NCBI GenBank assembly: GCA_019359245.1
Contig: JAHHHR010000011.1
Span: 62,001 to 126,000, forward strand
Origin: Nostoc desertorum CM1-VF14
Lineage (GTDB): Bacteria > Cyanobacteriota > Cyanobacteriia > Cyanobacteriales > Nostocaceae
DNA length: 64,000 nt
Reading direction: 5' to 3'
Both the position numbers and the translations under genes were made by a program. Shown here in pieces: positions 35,057-43,565 of the stretch (position 1 is the first letter of the stretch; each line of letters opens with the position of its first letter). The notes under the pieces are model-generated. The model searched no databases. It was not told where the DNA came from and was given only the letters and a program-made list of their open reading frames with translations.

Positions 35057-36241
35057 ATGCTAGTAGAAAACAACAACTATCGTCGAAAATTAAATCGCAT
35101 TTTAATTTCTTGCTTGAGTAGTAGTTTGCTAATCACAAGTAATGTACTGCCTATAAGTGCTTTGGGAAAACCTCAAAATTCCCAACATTTCATAATTGCT
35201 AAATCACCAGATGAGAGACAACCAGAAGCAGTAAGAAAAGCAATTGAGCAAATTCCTGTTTCTCAAGCATCAGTATCTCCAAGACGCAAACCATCTGTTA
35301 AGTCACCAATACAGACTTCGTCTAACACAGAAAATTCACAGCCAAGATCCAATAGTTCCAATTCAGGAAGAGTTCGCCAGCAAAGTTCCAACCCAGGGAG
35401 AGTTCGCCAGCAAAGTTCCAACTCAGGAAGAGTTCGCCAGCAAAGTTCCAATTCAGGTAGAGTTCGCCAGCAGAGTTCCAACTCAGGGAGAGTTCGCCAG
35501 CAAAGTTCCAACCGTCCACCAGTTTCTCAACCCGTGGCACCTACTTACAAGCCTATTAACTTTGCAGATGTCGCATTAGGGATTCTGAGTAAAAATGACT
35601 TTAAATCTCAAGGTAGATACTTTCATTTTTATGAGTTTGAGGGTAGAGAAAATCAATTAGTCCAAATTAGGCTGATTGGCAGTAATGATACACGCAGATC
35701 AAATAACTTGAGTTTAAATCCTTTGTTGTTTCTGCACGATCCTGATAATAATATCATCGTCAAAAAAGGCGTTTTGAACAAAAGCAGTGGTGGCGATGAT
35801 GCATTCATTTTTGCGCGACTACCTGTAAAAGGCACTTACAAGATTGCAGTTACTAGCCAAGATCCCGGAGAGATAGGCCGTTATAGTTTGGCTCTGAGGA
35901 ATGACAGAGCTAGTTATACCTTAGATGAAGCAGGTCAACTAACTGCCAAAAGCTCAACCCTGAAACAAAATGGCGGCGTTTACAATATTTCCAATTTTCA
36001 AGGGAGAAAAAATCAGCTTGTAAGTATTCGGGTAGATAGTGTTGATGAAGAGTTTTCTCCTTACGTAGCCTTGCTAAATTCTCAAGGAAAGACGATCGCT
36101 ATAGATCAAGATAAGGACAAAGATGGTGTATACAGTGCTTTAATTGACCGAGCTAGGTTGCCCGAAGATGATACTTACTATATAGTTGTTACTTCCAACA
36201 ATCCCCAAGAACGCGGTAAGTACAGATTGACTATCTTCTGA
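35057..36241 (+). CDS. Exported protein with 10-residue repeats and two PPC-like domains
   Basis: 394 residues from the ATG at 35057 (a GTG two codons earlier is also open). A signal peptide is likely: LNRILISCLSSSLLITSNVL...SALG. Residues about 100-155 are five tandem copies of SNSGRVRQQS, basic and probably disordered. Two related beta domains follow, starting near SKNDFKSQGRYFHFYEFEGR and KSSTLKQNGGVYNISNFQGR. Each ends with a TYKIAVTSQDPGEIGRYSLA-type strand, as in bacterial pre-peptidase C-terminal (PPC) domains. No protease domain is present. It lies between two kinase genes and could be a cell-surface or periplasmic sensor or substrate; that is inference. Confidence 0.75.
   Translation: MLVENNNYRRKLNRILISCLSSSLLITSNVLPISALGKPQNSQHFIIAKSPDERQPEAVRKAIEQIPVSQASVSPRRKPSVKSPIQTSSNTENSQPRSNSSNSGRVRQQSSNPGRVRQQSSNSGRVRQQSSNSGRVRQQSSNSGRVRQQSSNRPPVSQPVAPTYKPINFADVALGILSKNDFKSQGRYFHFYEFEGRENQLVQIRLIGSNDTRRSNNLSLNPLLFLHDPDNNIIVKKGVLNKSSGGDDAFIFARLPVKGTYKIAVTSQDPGEIGRYSLALRNDRASYTLDEAGQLTAKSSTLKQNGGVYNISNFQGRKNQLVSIRVDSVDEEFSPYVALLNSQGKTIAIDQDKDKDGVYSALIDRARLPEDDTYYIVVTSNNPQERGKYRLTIF
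35361..35510 (+). repeat. 30-bp coding tandem repeat, five copies
   Basis: Units start at 35361, 35391, 35421, 35451 and 35481, each close to ATTCAGGAAGAGTTCGCCAG plus CAAAGTTCCA. They encode SNSGRVRQQS. Differences between copies are mostly silent, suggesting selection on the protein or recent expansion with gene conversion. Confidence 0.95.
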
Positions 36242-36289
36242 TAATTCAAGTCACTTGAAACTACCGCTTTCTGTTGAATAAAAACGTAT

Positions 36290-36311
36290 CCCTCTCCGAC
36301 GGGTGAGAGGG
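36290..36311 (+). terminator. Hairpin after the PPC-like gene
   Basis: CCCTCTCCGACGGGTGAGAGGG: stem CCCTCTC/GAGAGGG, 48 bases after the stop, no T-tract. Also fits a dispersed palindromic repeat. Confidence 0.45.
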
Positions 36312-36478
36312 ACGAGGGCGAATGTATTATGGTAATAAGTAAAGACTAGCCTATTCTCAATAAAGTCTCAAGTAATCCCACTAAGGCTTGTTTATTGCTT
36401 AAATGCTCATGTACATTAGCGTTCGCAGAGCATCTCGCATAGGTTGTGCGACCCTACTCAGTTAAGTATAATTCCTCC

Positions 36479-38533
36479 TTACTGAGACAACTGCCAAATC
36501 TTAATAGTATTGTCTTCACTACCACTGACAAGGGTCTTGCCATCAGAACTAAAGGTTACGGATGTCACAGTGTTGGTGTGCCCCGACAATGTTAGAATTT
36601 CTTCTCCTGTAGCTGAATTCCACAGTTTGATGGTGCGATCGCGGCTACCAGTAGCAATCATTTTACCATCGACACTGAAAGCTACGGATGTGACTGTGTT
36701 AGTATGTCCCGCTAGTATGCGAATTTCTTTTCCCGTCGCTAGATTCCAAAGTTTGATGGTGCGTAGGCGTAACCCGTCGTAGACATCGCGGTTAGCACTG
36801 GCTAAAGTTTTACCATCTGGGCTTATAGCTACAGCTGTTACTGTTTGGTAATTTCCCTCCAGTGTGCGGATTGAGTACCCTTTTGTTAGATTCCAAATTT
36901 TGATAGTCTTGTCAAAACTGCCACTGGCAAGAATCACGCCATTAGGGCTGATGGCTACCGATCGCACCCAAAATGTATGCCCTACTAGTGTCCGAATTTG
37001 CTCCCCTGTTGCTAAATCCCAGATTTTGATGGTGTTGTCATCACTACCACTAACCAAGGTCTGGCTATCAGCGCTGATGGCTAGGGCATGAACTGAGTCA
37101 GAATGCCCTGTAAGAGTGCGAATTTGTTTTCCTGTTGCCAGATTCCAAATTTTGATGGTGCTGTCATCATTACCACTAACCAGAGTTTTACCATCTGGGC
37201 TAATCATCACCGCATTCACCTGCTGAGAATAGGCGTTGAGTGAAGATTGTTTTCCGGTTGCGAGATTCCAGAGTTTAATTGTGCGATTGTCGCCAATGCT
37301 AGCAATTGTTTGGCCATCGGGGCTGATGGCAACGGATAAAACTGACTTTTCATGTCCTTGGAGAGTGTTAGCCAAGGAAACCTTACCCAAAGTAATCTTT
37401 AGCTGCTGGCCTAAAAACGCCTCATCTTTGCCAGAATTCTTGTGATGACTCAGCCTAGAGGATAAATTGGTTTGAATTCGGCGAAAATATTTATACCAAG
37501 ATTCTTGAAATCCGAACAACAAAATAAAAGCACTTACCAAAATTAAAATTCTCAGTAAGTGATAACTTTTTGGTAAATCTGGTGCTTTAGTTGGTGGTAT
37601 TTTTCCAGATGACTTACCTGCTGGTGGCAGTGCGAGGAGTTGTTTTGGAGTCAAGTCTCTGAGGACTTCATCGGCTGACTGGTAACGTTCATGGATGTCT
37701 TTTTTCAAAAGCTTGTCGATGACAAAATCCAACTCAGGATTTAATGGACTCCGCAAATATACTCGCCAATTACTCACCCAGGCGTACCCAGATTCCATCC
37801 ACAGTTCAAAGGGGGAATTTCCTGTGAGCAGATGAAAACAGGTAGCCCCCAAACCGAATAAGTCACTGGCGGGAAAAGCTTTACCATCTCTAATCTGTTC
37901 TAGGGGAGAATAACCATGTGAACCAATGGATGTGCCAGATTTCTGCTGAACTCTCACTGTGAATTGCTTTGAGGAACCAAAATCAATCAAGCTTAATCGC
38001 CCATCACTTTTATTACGGATAATATTTTCTGGCTTAATATCTCGATGAATGACTTTGCGATCGTGGATAAATTTGAGGATTGGCAGTAAGTCTAGCAAAA
38101 TAGATTGAATTTCCCTAGCGTTATAAGCCTTGCGCTGTTGCAACTCCTTTAACAAATTCTCGCCATTGATAAATTGCTGCACTAAATATAGGCAGCCGTC
38201 TTGCTCAAAATAAGCTAGCAAAGTCGGAATTTGGGGATGTTCCCCAAGGTCTTGTAGTCGCTGTGCTTCTTCGGCAAACAACTCCATCGCCTTTTTTTGC
38301 GACCAAGTTCCTTGGAACTTTGGAGCTAATTGCTTGATAACACAACGTTCATTGAGTTTATCGACATCTTCTGATAGATAGGTTCTGCCAAATCCCCCCT
38401 CATCTGAAAGGACTCGGATGACACGAAAGCGATTTCTTAAAAGTGACACCAAGGGGGTGCTACAACTTTGGCAAAACTTCTTTCCATTGGGATTCAGGGG
38501 ATTTGAGCAATCGGGATTTAAGCAGCAGATCAT
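36479..38533 (-). CDS. Ser/Thr protein kinase with WD40 propeller (paralogue)
   Basis: 684 residues from the ATG at 38533 (MICCLNPDCSNPLNPNGKKF). It has the same plan as 32378-34444: Cys-rich head, kinase domain with VLSDEGGFGRTYLS, VIHRDIKPENI and LIDFGSSKQ, a membrane helix near residue 340 (LLRILILVSAFILLFGF), and seven WD40 blades. Blade five reads ANRDVYDGLRLRTIKLWN, where the others have D-x-TIKLWN. The extra seven residues come from an inserted interspersed repeat (36761-36789), and the frame is kept. The insertion is in a blade loop and probably tolerated. The two WD40 kinases and the PPC-like gene between them suggest a local signalling group. Confidence 0.92.
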   Translation of the reverse strand: MICCLNPDCSNPLNPNGKKFCQSCSTPLVSLLRNRFRVIRVLSDEGGFGRTYLSEDVDKLNERCVIKQLAPKFQGTWSQKKAMELFAEEAQRLQDLGEHPQIPTLLAYFEQDGCLYLVQQFINGENLLKELQQRKAYNAREIQSILLDLLPILKFIHDRKVIHRDIKPENIIRNKSDGRLSLIDFGSSKQFTVRVQQKSGTSIGSHGYSPLEQIRDGKAFPASDLFGLGATCFHLLTGNSPFELWMESGYAWVSNWRVYLRSPLNPELDFVIDKLLKKDIHERYQSADEVLRDLTPKQLLALPPAGKSSGKIPPTKAPDLPKSYHLLRILILVSAFILLFGFQESWYKYFRRIQTNLSSRLSHHKNSGKDEAFLGQQLKITLGKVSLANTLQGHEKSVLSVAISPDGQTIASIGDNRTIKLWNLATGKQSSLNAYSQQVNAVMISPDGKTLVSGNDDSTIKIWNLATGKQIRTLTGHSDSVHALAISADSQTLVSGSDDNTIKIWDLATGEQIRTLVGHTFWVRSVAISPNGVILASGSFDKTIKIWNLTKGYSIRTLEGNYQTVTAVAISPDGKTLASANRDVYDGLRLRTIKLWNLATGKEIRILAGHTNTVTSVAFSVDGKMIATGSRDRTIKLWNSATGEEILTLSGHTNTVTSVTFSSDGKTLVSGSEDNTIKIWQLSQ
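36761..36789 (-). repeat. Interspersed repeat inserted in frame in a WD40 kinase gene
   Basis: Minus-strand sequence GCGATGTCTACGACGGGTTA then CGCCTACGC. It encodes the residues VYDGLRLR that interrupt blade five. It is the same repeat as at 2655-2682 and 60824-60852. Confidence 0.8.
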
Positions 38534-39138
38534 GATCTGACAGGCGCGACTGCATGACAACTTAGGCTAAGTTTGCCCCGAACTTTCCCTTAAGAAAATT
38601 GACTCTCGCTTACTTTTGGTAGAAAACCCTGTTCTGGGGATTGGGGAATTACTTAATATAGTTAGCGTTTGTAAATAGTGTCAGTCTTCCTCATCTGTGG
38701 AAAACTACGAGAGCCATAGAATTAATTATTCTTTCGATTATATAATAATTTGAATAAAAATTTTTTCTGAACTATTAAACCTAGTAATTTTGCTTGTATA
38801 TTGACACGCGATAATTTACTAAGTATTAAACTTAAACCCTGATTAATTAACCATTACTGAATATTAAATGTAGTTAAAATGCTTACTAAATTTGTTTTTG
38901 AGAGCTTAAATTGCCCATGATTAATTGTTCATTTGATACTTTAGAGAATAAGAAATAAGTTGTTTAAAAAGTGTTTAACTGTTATTTTAGGCACTTTTAA
39001 ATCCTCCCAAACCTGCTTAAAAAGGTTAGAACCGGAATCAAAGTCCCTTTTTTTAAGGGAAATTTAGAGGAACTACAAGTTTTTGATACATCACTAACAA
39101 CTTTTAAAACATCCTCTAACTTAGTTGTGCTAACTTGT
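38534..39138. other. AT-rich gap between kinase genes
   Basis: No gene supported. A minus-strand frame at 38997-39239 overlaps the end of the next kinase in another phase and is rejected. A CCCTTTTTTTAAGGGAAATTTA-like stretch near 39043-39065 is a copy of a common Nostoc repeat also seen near 31500. Confidence 0.5.
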
Positions 39139-40191
39139 TTACTTAAGTCTTGCTCTCCATTTGCGAATAGCACTAGCAGTTCTGGCCACAGGTGGGATGT
39201 ATACATCAGAAGCTTCGTAAGAATTTCCGTATTGTGCAATACTTTTATTGTTTAATTTTTGGGAAGTTAGACAGTTAGCCAAAGTAGGCAAATAGCTTTC
39301 ATTACCTAAAACTTTCATTACTTCATCGGCAGTCTTAAACCGATCATCTAACGAAATCTTCACCATTTTTCCTAAAATATAGCCGAAGCGATCGCTAATA
39401 TCTACCTCTTTTTGCCAACATATTTCACCAGTATCTGCGTCGTAGTCAAATTCTAAAGGATTTTTAGCAGTCAACATATAAATACAAGTTACACCCAGCG
39501 CATAAATGTCACTTGCATAAACTGGACGTAGAGAAAACTGTTCTGGTGGTGCAAATCCCCTAGTCCCAATAAAATTGGTGTTTGCAGCTTGATTGATTGA
39601 GTTTTCACAAGAATCAGCTAATTGCTCTTTCACCGCCCCAAAATCAATCAGCACTACCCGCCCATCATACTCACACCGCAATAAATTTTGGGGTTTAATA
39701 TCCCGATGAATCACATGATGTTTATGAAGGTACTGTAATACAGGCAATAATTCTTGCAAAAACCGTTTAACTGAGGCTTCACTTTTAGCCCCAGTTTGGC
39801 GCACTTCTCGTGCCAAAGTCAAACCCGGCACGTATTCTTGAATTAGAAAAAATTCCCCATTTGCCTGAAAGTAGTCCAATAGCATGGGAATTTGTGAATG
39901 ACTACCAAGTTGACCTAAGGTTTTTGCTTCTTTTTCAAAGCGTGTACATGCCCTCTGCCAACTTTGAGGATTAGTCACTTTTGGACAAAGCTGTTTAATG
40001 ACACACAGGGGATTCCCAGGTAATATGGCATTTTTGGCTAAAAACGTGATCCCAAAACCACCTCTACCTAAAATTTGCAATATTTCATAACGACCGCGAA
40101 ATAGCTTCTTGGAACCACACATTTGACCAAGCTGAGTTTGCTGTAAAATGCTCTCTTGAGAATTCGTTATTTTCTGAGAAAAGCGATTCAT
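39139..40191 (-). CDS. Ser/Thr protein kinase without WD40 tail
   Basis: 350 residues, Hanks-type kinase. Gly-loop ILGRGGFGITFLAKN, catalytic VIHRDIKPQNL, DFG segment LIDFGAVKEQL, activation region NFIGTRGFAPPEQFSLRPVY, then a short C-terminal tail with no membrane helix seen. It starts at 40191; an internal Met near residue 24 (MCGSKKLFRGRYEIL) is the alternative. It lacks the Cys head of its two neighbours. Probably soluble and cytoplasmic. Confidence 0.9.
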   Translation of the reverse strand: MNRFSQKITNSQESILQQTQLGQMCGSKKLFRGRYEILQILGRGGFGITFLAKNAILPGNPLCVIKQLCPKVTNPQSWQRACTRFEKEAKTLGQLGSHSQIPMLLDYFQANGEFFLIQEYVPGLTLAREVRQTGAKSEASVKRFLQELLPVLQYLHKHHVIHRDIKPQNLLRCEYDGRVVLIDFGAVKEQLADSCENSINQAANTNFIGTRGFAPPEQFSLRPVYASDIYALGVTCIYMLTAKNPLEFDYDADTGEICWQKEVDISDRFGYILGKMVKISLDDRFKTADEVMKVLGNESYLPTLANCLTSQKLNNKSIAQYGNSYEASDVYIPPVARTASAIRKWRARLK

Positions 40192-40392
40192 TAGTATAGA
40201 GTATCTGTTCTGAAATGTCTCTAATCTTACGACATATATTTATTGGAAACAGTAAAATTACTGGATCTTTGCTAAATCCTCATTACTCTCCTATTGGAAA
40301 TTCAAAAAGTAAAACTAAATTTTGTAGAATTTACGCATTGACAAGAGAAATTCAATATGTTTTAGAAAATCTTTACAAGACATGAATTGGCT

Positions 40393-40424
40393 GTAGGGGC
40401 TTACAGCTAGCTGTACGCCCCTAC
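40393..40424. terminator. Palindromic hairpin after the GH57 gene
   Basis: GTAGGGGC-t-TACAGCTAGCTGTA-c-GCCCCTAC. Very stable stem 43 bases past the stop of the minus-strand GH57 gene. Same core as 11902-11931, so it is a dispersed palindrome used as, or doubling as, a terminator. Confidence 0.6.
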
Positions 40425-40466
40425 TAGGTATTTTTTGAAATGGTATAACACCAAGCGTATTGAGTT

Positions 40467-42701
40467 CTAAGGCACTTCAATTGGAATCAAAGCATTTTCT
40501 GGCAAGTAGTTGCAAAAACGCCCTTCATCTGCAAGCACCAAAATCAAGCGCAAAGGATAATCTGGCGGAACTTGCAAGTCTGCCCACGGTACTGCCAACT
40601 CTAAACAATTATTTAAAGCTACTTGAGCGCGACTGAAACGGGGATGCCATTGATAATTGTCTCCAGCTTCCCGAAATTGAATCGATTGCGTCAGTAAGTT
40701 AACTTCCAGAAGATGGTGAAAATGGTAATTAAGTGGGGCTGCATCTGGTACATCTGCCAAGGGGATTGGGCTGTTAACCATTGTTTTTTCTGGATAGAAC
40801 CACAGCAAATTCAACTCTGCTGGAAAATCCCGCCCAGGTGCAGCGCCACTTTTAAAGTCCAGCCGCACATAGAAATTGAGGTGATCCACCCCATACCAAA
40901 GTCGCTGGATAACACTGCTATTGTGCATCGTCCCTCGCGCCCCACCGATTTCTATGCGTCCAGCTTTATCCCAATCTTGTTCATCACCCTTACCATCAAT
41001 GACAGGATGAATAAACCCTTGTGGGGTGTGGTTTCCCTGCGCTTCGTGGATTTCTACTGGTTGCTTCAGGTAGGGCGGTACAGGTTCATTTAATGCCTTG
41101 TAAATGCCAAACAAGTGTTCTCGAAACAACTGATCAAAGATGGCATCCTGATTTGAAGAGTGTCCTGCACCAAACCACCAAAACCAGTCTGAACCCTCTG
41201 CGGCATACAACGCTTCCCATGCTTCTGGGTTGTTTTCTTCCGTCGCTTCAGGATGACTTGCGAGCATAACTCTAGCTTCTGTCAAGTAATCCCAAGCACG
41301 ATTTTTGGCAGGATCGCCGATCCAAGTGGTGAAACTACCATCTACCCAAGAACCACTATGTAGTTGCCCTCCGGGAATGGTGGCTGTGGCGGGAAATTCT
41401 TCCAGAAATTCGGAAACTGTGACGAGTTTGAGGTGGGGTTCATCGCTCAAGCTTTGATATAAAGCTTCTAGAAAAGGTTTGCCGTCTTCGGGATAAAATT
41501 CCCAGCAATTCTCTCCATCCAAGGCGATGGTAACTAGCCAAGGTTCTTCACTTTGACTTTCTCTTTGCATTTTAGCGATCGCTTGCAAATGCCCCACTAA
41601 ATCCGCAGCTGCCTTTTTTGCTGGCATCGCGCTGTAAGTAAAGCCAATCAAATCTGATAATCTGTGATCACGAAACACAATTGACAAGTCACCTTCTGCG
41701 GTTTGCAGGCGATAGGGTCGATACAACAGTTCTGGTTGCTGTACATTCCCCGCCCCATCCCGATGAAAAAAGTGTTTCAGCGTCCACCCTAAGACGGCTT
41801 CATCTGAGCATATCCACTTAAAGCCTTGGTTAATAATGTGTGGAAGTATTGCCGGGCTTACTGACTGTTCCGAAGGCCACAAACCACGAGGTATCTGTCC
41901 AAAGCGGTCTTTATAAAAGTTCCAAGCTTTCCGCAAGTGGCGGGGAATATCTTCTGCCCACTGAAAGCGCTGCTTAGGCAGTGTCATATTGGGTACGGCT
42001 ACCCGACCGGAGTTGGTATCAGCCAGCAAGGGTAAAATTGGGTGAGTGTAAGGCGTGGTGGTAACTTCTAGCTGCCCCGCCTCCTGCATTTTGCGATGTT
42101 GGGGGATAATGCGGCTGAGGATTTCTCGCTGTTTGGAATAAATGCGCTGGCGATCGCTTAAAGTAAAATTCCGACCCTGTTTTAACCAAGTAGCAATTTC
42201 CGGGTCATCCCAAAACAGCGGATCGATCCAAGCCAAATTGTGCCAAGCTAGCAAATCACCATAATCTGGCAATTCCCAATTTGCTAAACACCAAGCTTGC
42301 CCCTTCTCCTGCCTTTGCTGGTACAACTCGGCATAACGGGGATGAGGGTCAATCAGAGTGTGGTGATTGGCATCGAAAAAGTGTTGGATAATAAATTCGC
42401 GCTGTTGCTGGGTGAGTTGTTCATCCGGTGTCAAGCTGGCTGTGAGGTAAGGGTCAAAAGCAGTGCCAGCAATATAATCTTCGAGTTGCAATATCAGCGA
42501 TGGTACTAAATTCACCGTTTGGTGTAACTTAGGATACCGCTCTAAGAGCAATATCAAATCCAAATAATCTTTAGTCCCATGCAAACGTACCCAAGGTAAA
42601 CGGTACTGCTGACTAGAAGATAGCGAAACGCCGCTGCCAGGAGATTTGTACAGCGGCTGATGTTGATGCCAGATAAAAGCGATGTAAAGAGGATGGGACA
42701 T
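40467..42701 (-). CDS. Glycoside hydrolase family 57 protein
   Basis: 744 residues. The N-terminal catalytic domain starts YIAFIWHQHQPLYK (the H-x-H-Q-P hallmark of GH57), with RGLWPSEQSVS around residue 275 bearing the likely nucleophile Glu, and ALDGENCWEFYPEDG near 400 with the second acid. A C-terminal domain of about 200 residues is beta-rich (RIEIGGARGTMHNSS, VDHLNFYVRLDF). GH57 enzymes include alpha-amylases, glucan-branching enzymes and amylopullulanases acting on glycogen-type glucans. The gene is alone on its strand but lies on the same 20 kb as the GT4 and GH13 genes, all fitting glucan metabolism. Confidence 0.9.
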   Translation of the reverse strand: MSHPLYIAFIWHQHQPLYKSPGSGVSLSSSQQYRLPWVRLHGTKDYLDLILLLERYPKLHQTVNLVPSLILQLEDYIAGTAFDPYLTASLTPDEQLTQQQREFIIQHFFDANHHTLIDPHPRYAELYQQRQEKGQAWCLANWELPDYGDLLAWHNLAWIDPLFWDDPEIATWLKQGRNFTLSDRQRIYSKQREILSRIIPQHRKMQEAGQLEVTTTPYTHPILPLLADTNSGRVAVPNMTLPKQRFQWAEDIPRHLRKAWNFYKDRFGQIPRGLWPSEQSVSPAILPHIINQGFKWICSDEAVLGWTLKHFFHRDGAGNVQQPELLYRPYRLQTAEGDLSIVFRDHRLSDLIGFTYSAMPAKKAAADLVGHLQAIAKMQRESQSEEPWLVTIALDGENCWEFYPEDGKPFLEALYQSLSDEPHLKLVTVSEFLEEFPATATIPGGQLHSGSWVDGSFTTWIGDPAKNRAWDYLTEARVMLASHPEATEENNPEAWEALYAAEGSDWFWWFGAGHSSNQDAIFDQLFREHLFGIYKALNEPVPPYLKQPVEIHEAQGNHTPQGFIHPVIDGKGDEQDWDKAGRIEIGGARGTMHNSSVIQRLWYGVDHLNFYVRLDFKSGAAPGRDFPAELNLLWFYPEKTMVNSPIPLADVPDAAPLNYHFHHLLEVNLLTQSIQFREAGDNYQWHPRFSRAQVALNNCLELAVPWADLQVPPDYPLRLILVLADEGRFCNYLPENALIPIEVP

Positions 42702-42724
42702 AAAAATGGTTAGGAGCTAAGAAT

Positions 42725-42777
42725 GAGGAGTTAGGAGTTGATTCAAAACTCATAACTCCTAACTCCTAACTCCTAAC
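42725..42777. repeat. STRR heptamers with inverted arms
   Basis: GAGGAGTTAGGAGTT on the left and three copies of TAACTCC on the right, forming a potential hairpin between the nfu and GH57 genes. Confidence 0.85.
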
Positions 42778-42779
42778 TT

Positions 42780-43010
42780 TTACACCACTTGTTCAATTTC
42801 TGCAATTTCAGGAATCATTTCCTTTAAACGGCGCTCAATACCCATTCTCAGGGTCATTGCAGAACTGGGGCAAGAACCGCACGCACCTTGCAGGCGCAGT
42901 TTTACAACAGGCCCATCGAGTTCTACCAGTTCCACATTGCCGCCATCAGACATGAGATAAGGGCGCATTTCATCTAAGACTGTTTCAACGTTGTCAATTG
43001 TGAGTTCCAT
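42780..43010 (-). CDS. Nfu-type iron-sulfur scaffold (NifU C-terminal domain)
   Basis: 76 residues, a complete single-domain Nfu protein. [20 protein letters not shown] near the N-terminus and the Fe-S-binding CxxC in [20 protein letters not shown]. It carries [4Fe-4S] clusters to apoproteins; in cyanobacteria such a protein serves photosystem I assembly. It is upstream of GH57 on the same strand with a 79-base STRR gap, so read-through is possible but a functional link is not evident. Confidence 0.95.
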   Translation of the reverse strand: MELTIDNVETVLDEMRPYLMSDGGNVELVELDGPVVKLRLQGACGSCPSSAMTLRMGIERRLKEMIPEIAEIEQVV

Positions 43011-43565
43011 AGTTTTAGACCTGCTAAATTAATGATAGGCATGGGGCATGGGGCATGGGGCATGGGGCATAGGCATTAAATAATAATGATTCATGTGCCT
43101 TATGTGCCGTTACTCGTTAACCATTATCCAAAATTTTATTTTCCATGTTGTCTGAACAGAGTTTTCATGTGAGCCTCCTACTTTACTTTAGCTTTTAGGT
43201 TGTGGTTTGCAGTCTGGCGGGAGACAGGATTTAATGCTCCTAAGTACACTTCACCGTAAAGAGGGGTCAAAACTCTATTTTTATAAATTTGAGTAGAGCA
43301 GAACAAAAGCCAACATTCAGACGTTTGTTGTGTTGTGTTCTTCAACCCAGCCCATAATTATACAATTTTGTGGACTAGGGACGGAATTATTTCCAATTTC
43401 CAACTTTGTTGTTTATTAACTAATAATTATTAAAAAACTTTAAAATTTAAAACTTCAAACCCAGTATTGCCAAGTACCGTGACTCTTGACTTTGCCAATT
43501 TTCAATTTTAGATTTTTCCTTCAAAAAATCCCAAATTGAAAATCAAAAATTCCATAACTTAGCAC
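43011..43565. other. Gap with STRR heptamers
   Basis: No gene supported. Four copies of ATGGGGC occur at 43041-43068 (STRR). The rest is AT-rich, with an ATTTTAGATTTT-type low-complexity stretch near 43500. Confidence 0.6.

Noticed and set aside
35263..35579. Long antisense and alternative frames over the 30-bp repeat
   Set aside because: Same artefact of a period divisible by three inside the PPC-like gene; the sense frame has a signal peptide and conserved domains.
38997..39239. 80-codon minus-strand frame
   Set aside because: Overlaps the end of the kinase gene in another phase, and its sequence includes a common AT-rich repeat.
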